Source: Halichondria panicea (taxonomy: Eukaryota; Porifera; Demospongiae; Suberitida; Halichondriidae). From it: a stretch of DNA of 64,000 bases. The number at the start of each line of letters is the position of its first letter. Positions within the stretch are counted from its first letter, which is position 1. The stretch is from positions 1,237,001 through 1,301,000 of the forward strand of contig NC_087378.1 of assembly GCF_963675165.1 (NCBI RefSeq). Direction: 5' to 3'. Of this stretch, positions 63,875 through 64,000 are shown piece after piece. Made by a program: the position numbers and the translations under genes. The notes under the pieces were generated by a model. It did not search any database. It worked only from the letters and a program-made list of their open reading frames with translations, and had not been told where the DNA came from.

Positions 63875-64000
63875 TCAGCCTGCAAAAGAATCAACTTGTC
63901 GTGGCCACACTGGACAGACCTCTGCAGTTACGTCTTTCATGATTGACGATATTCTGAACCCCTCAAGAAGCTCTCGCACCATCAGCTCAAGCAGTGGAGC
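63875..64000 (-). CDS. Possible C-terminal exon of an unidentified minus-strand gene
   Basis: Open minus-strand frame of 41 codons entering from the right edge and ending TGA at 63875-63877 (LLELMVRELLEGFRISS, then IMKDVTAEVCPVW). Leucine-rich and codon-like, convergent with GPAT. No family recognised; it may be chance. Confidence 0.3.
   Translation of the reverse strand, partial: APLLELMVRELLEGFRISSIMKDVTAEVCPVWPRQVDSFAG

Overview
The window is animal nuclear DNA, most likely from a demosponge. The genes are compact and intron-rich with GT-AG introns, intergenic gaps are short, and miniature inverted-repeat elements and minisatellites are everywhere. The gene content (a ferlin, an ASB protein, a receptor tyrosine kinase with tyrosine-rich insert and tail, Ig/FN3 receptors) is metazoan. 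The species call is inference. All gene models below were spliced by hand; for most of them the exon lengths add up to an open frame across every junction.

Layout. 0.2-7.0 kb (+): 3' half of a ferlin. 7.5-10.5 kb (+): ankyrin-repeat protein with a SOCS-box-like C-terminus. 10.7-11.3 kb (+): mitochondrial ribosomal protein L16. 11.4-12.4 kb (-): NUDT7-like peroxisomal CoA diphosphatase ending in SKL. 12.8-14.0 kb (+): TMEM128-like membrane protein. 14.4-15.15 kb (-): three 3' exons of a protein tyrosine phosphatase, cut off at a duplication border.

15.17-49.97 kb is the striking part: two tandem copies (A 15170-33520, B 33718-49970, 197-bp spacer) of a cassette of four transcription units. 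These are (i, +) a type I membrane receptor with Ig and FN3 domains, a Ser/Thr/Glu minisatellite-coded stalk and a short tyrosine-bearing tail; (ii, +) a 349-aa secreted protein; (iii, -) a 1021-aa receptor tyrosine kinase (RTK) whose N-terminal ectodomain is homologous to protein ii and lies tail-to-tail with it; and (iv, +) the 5' half of a GPAT3/4-type glycerol-3-phosphate acyltransferase, head-to-head with the RTK. Both RTKs and both secreted proteins are intact with identical exon lengths. Both Ig/FN3 receptors carry frame breaks, at different places. Copy B of the GPAT 5' half joins the catalytic exons at 52.5-63.5 kb to give a complete 450-aa enzyme; copy A is an orphan 5' half. A single-exon secreted coiled-coil/mucin/fibrinogen-like gene (50.8-52.2 kb, -) is nested in a GPAT intron. 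The last two large GPAT introns contain only repeats and unassigned sequence, and the right edge may hold the end of a further minus-strand gene.

How it may work (inference): the cassette pairs a transmembrane kinase with a soluble relative of its own ectodomain and a fast-changing Ig/FN3 receptor. The kinase has an HCD instead of HRD catalytic loop, a long insert with Grb2/PI3K-type tyrosines, and a C-terminal PDZ ligand on its own 15-nt exon. Duplication, transmembrane-exon replacement, stalk-length variation and frame breaks are what one expects of a recognition or defence locus, but no function can be proven from sequence alone.
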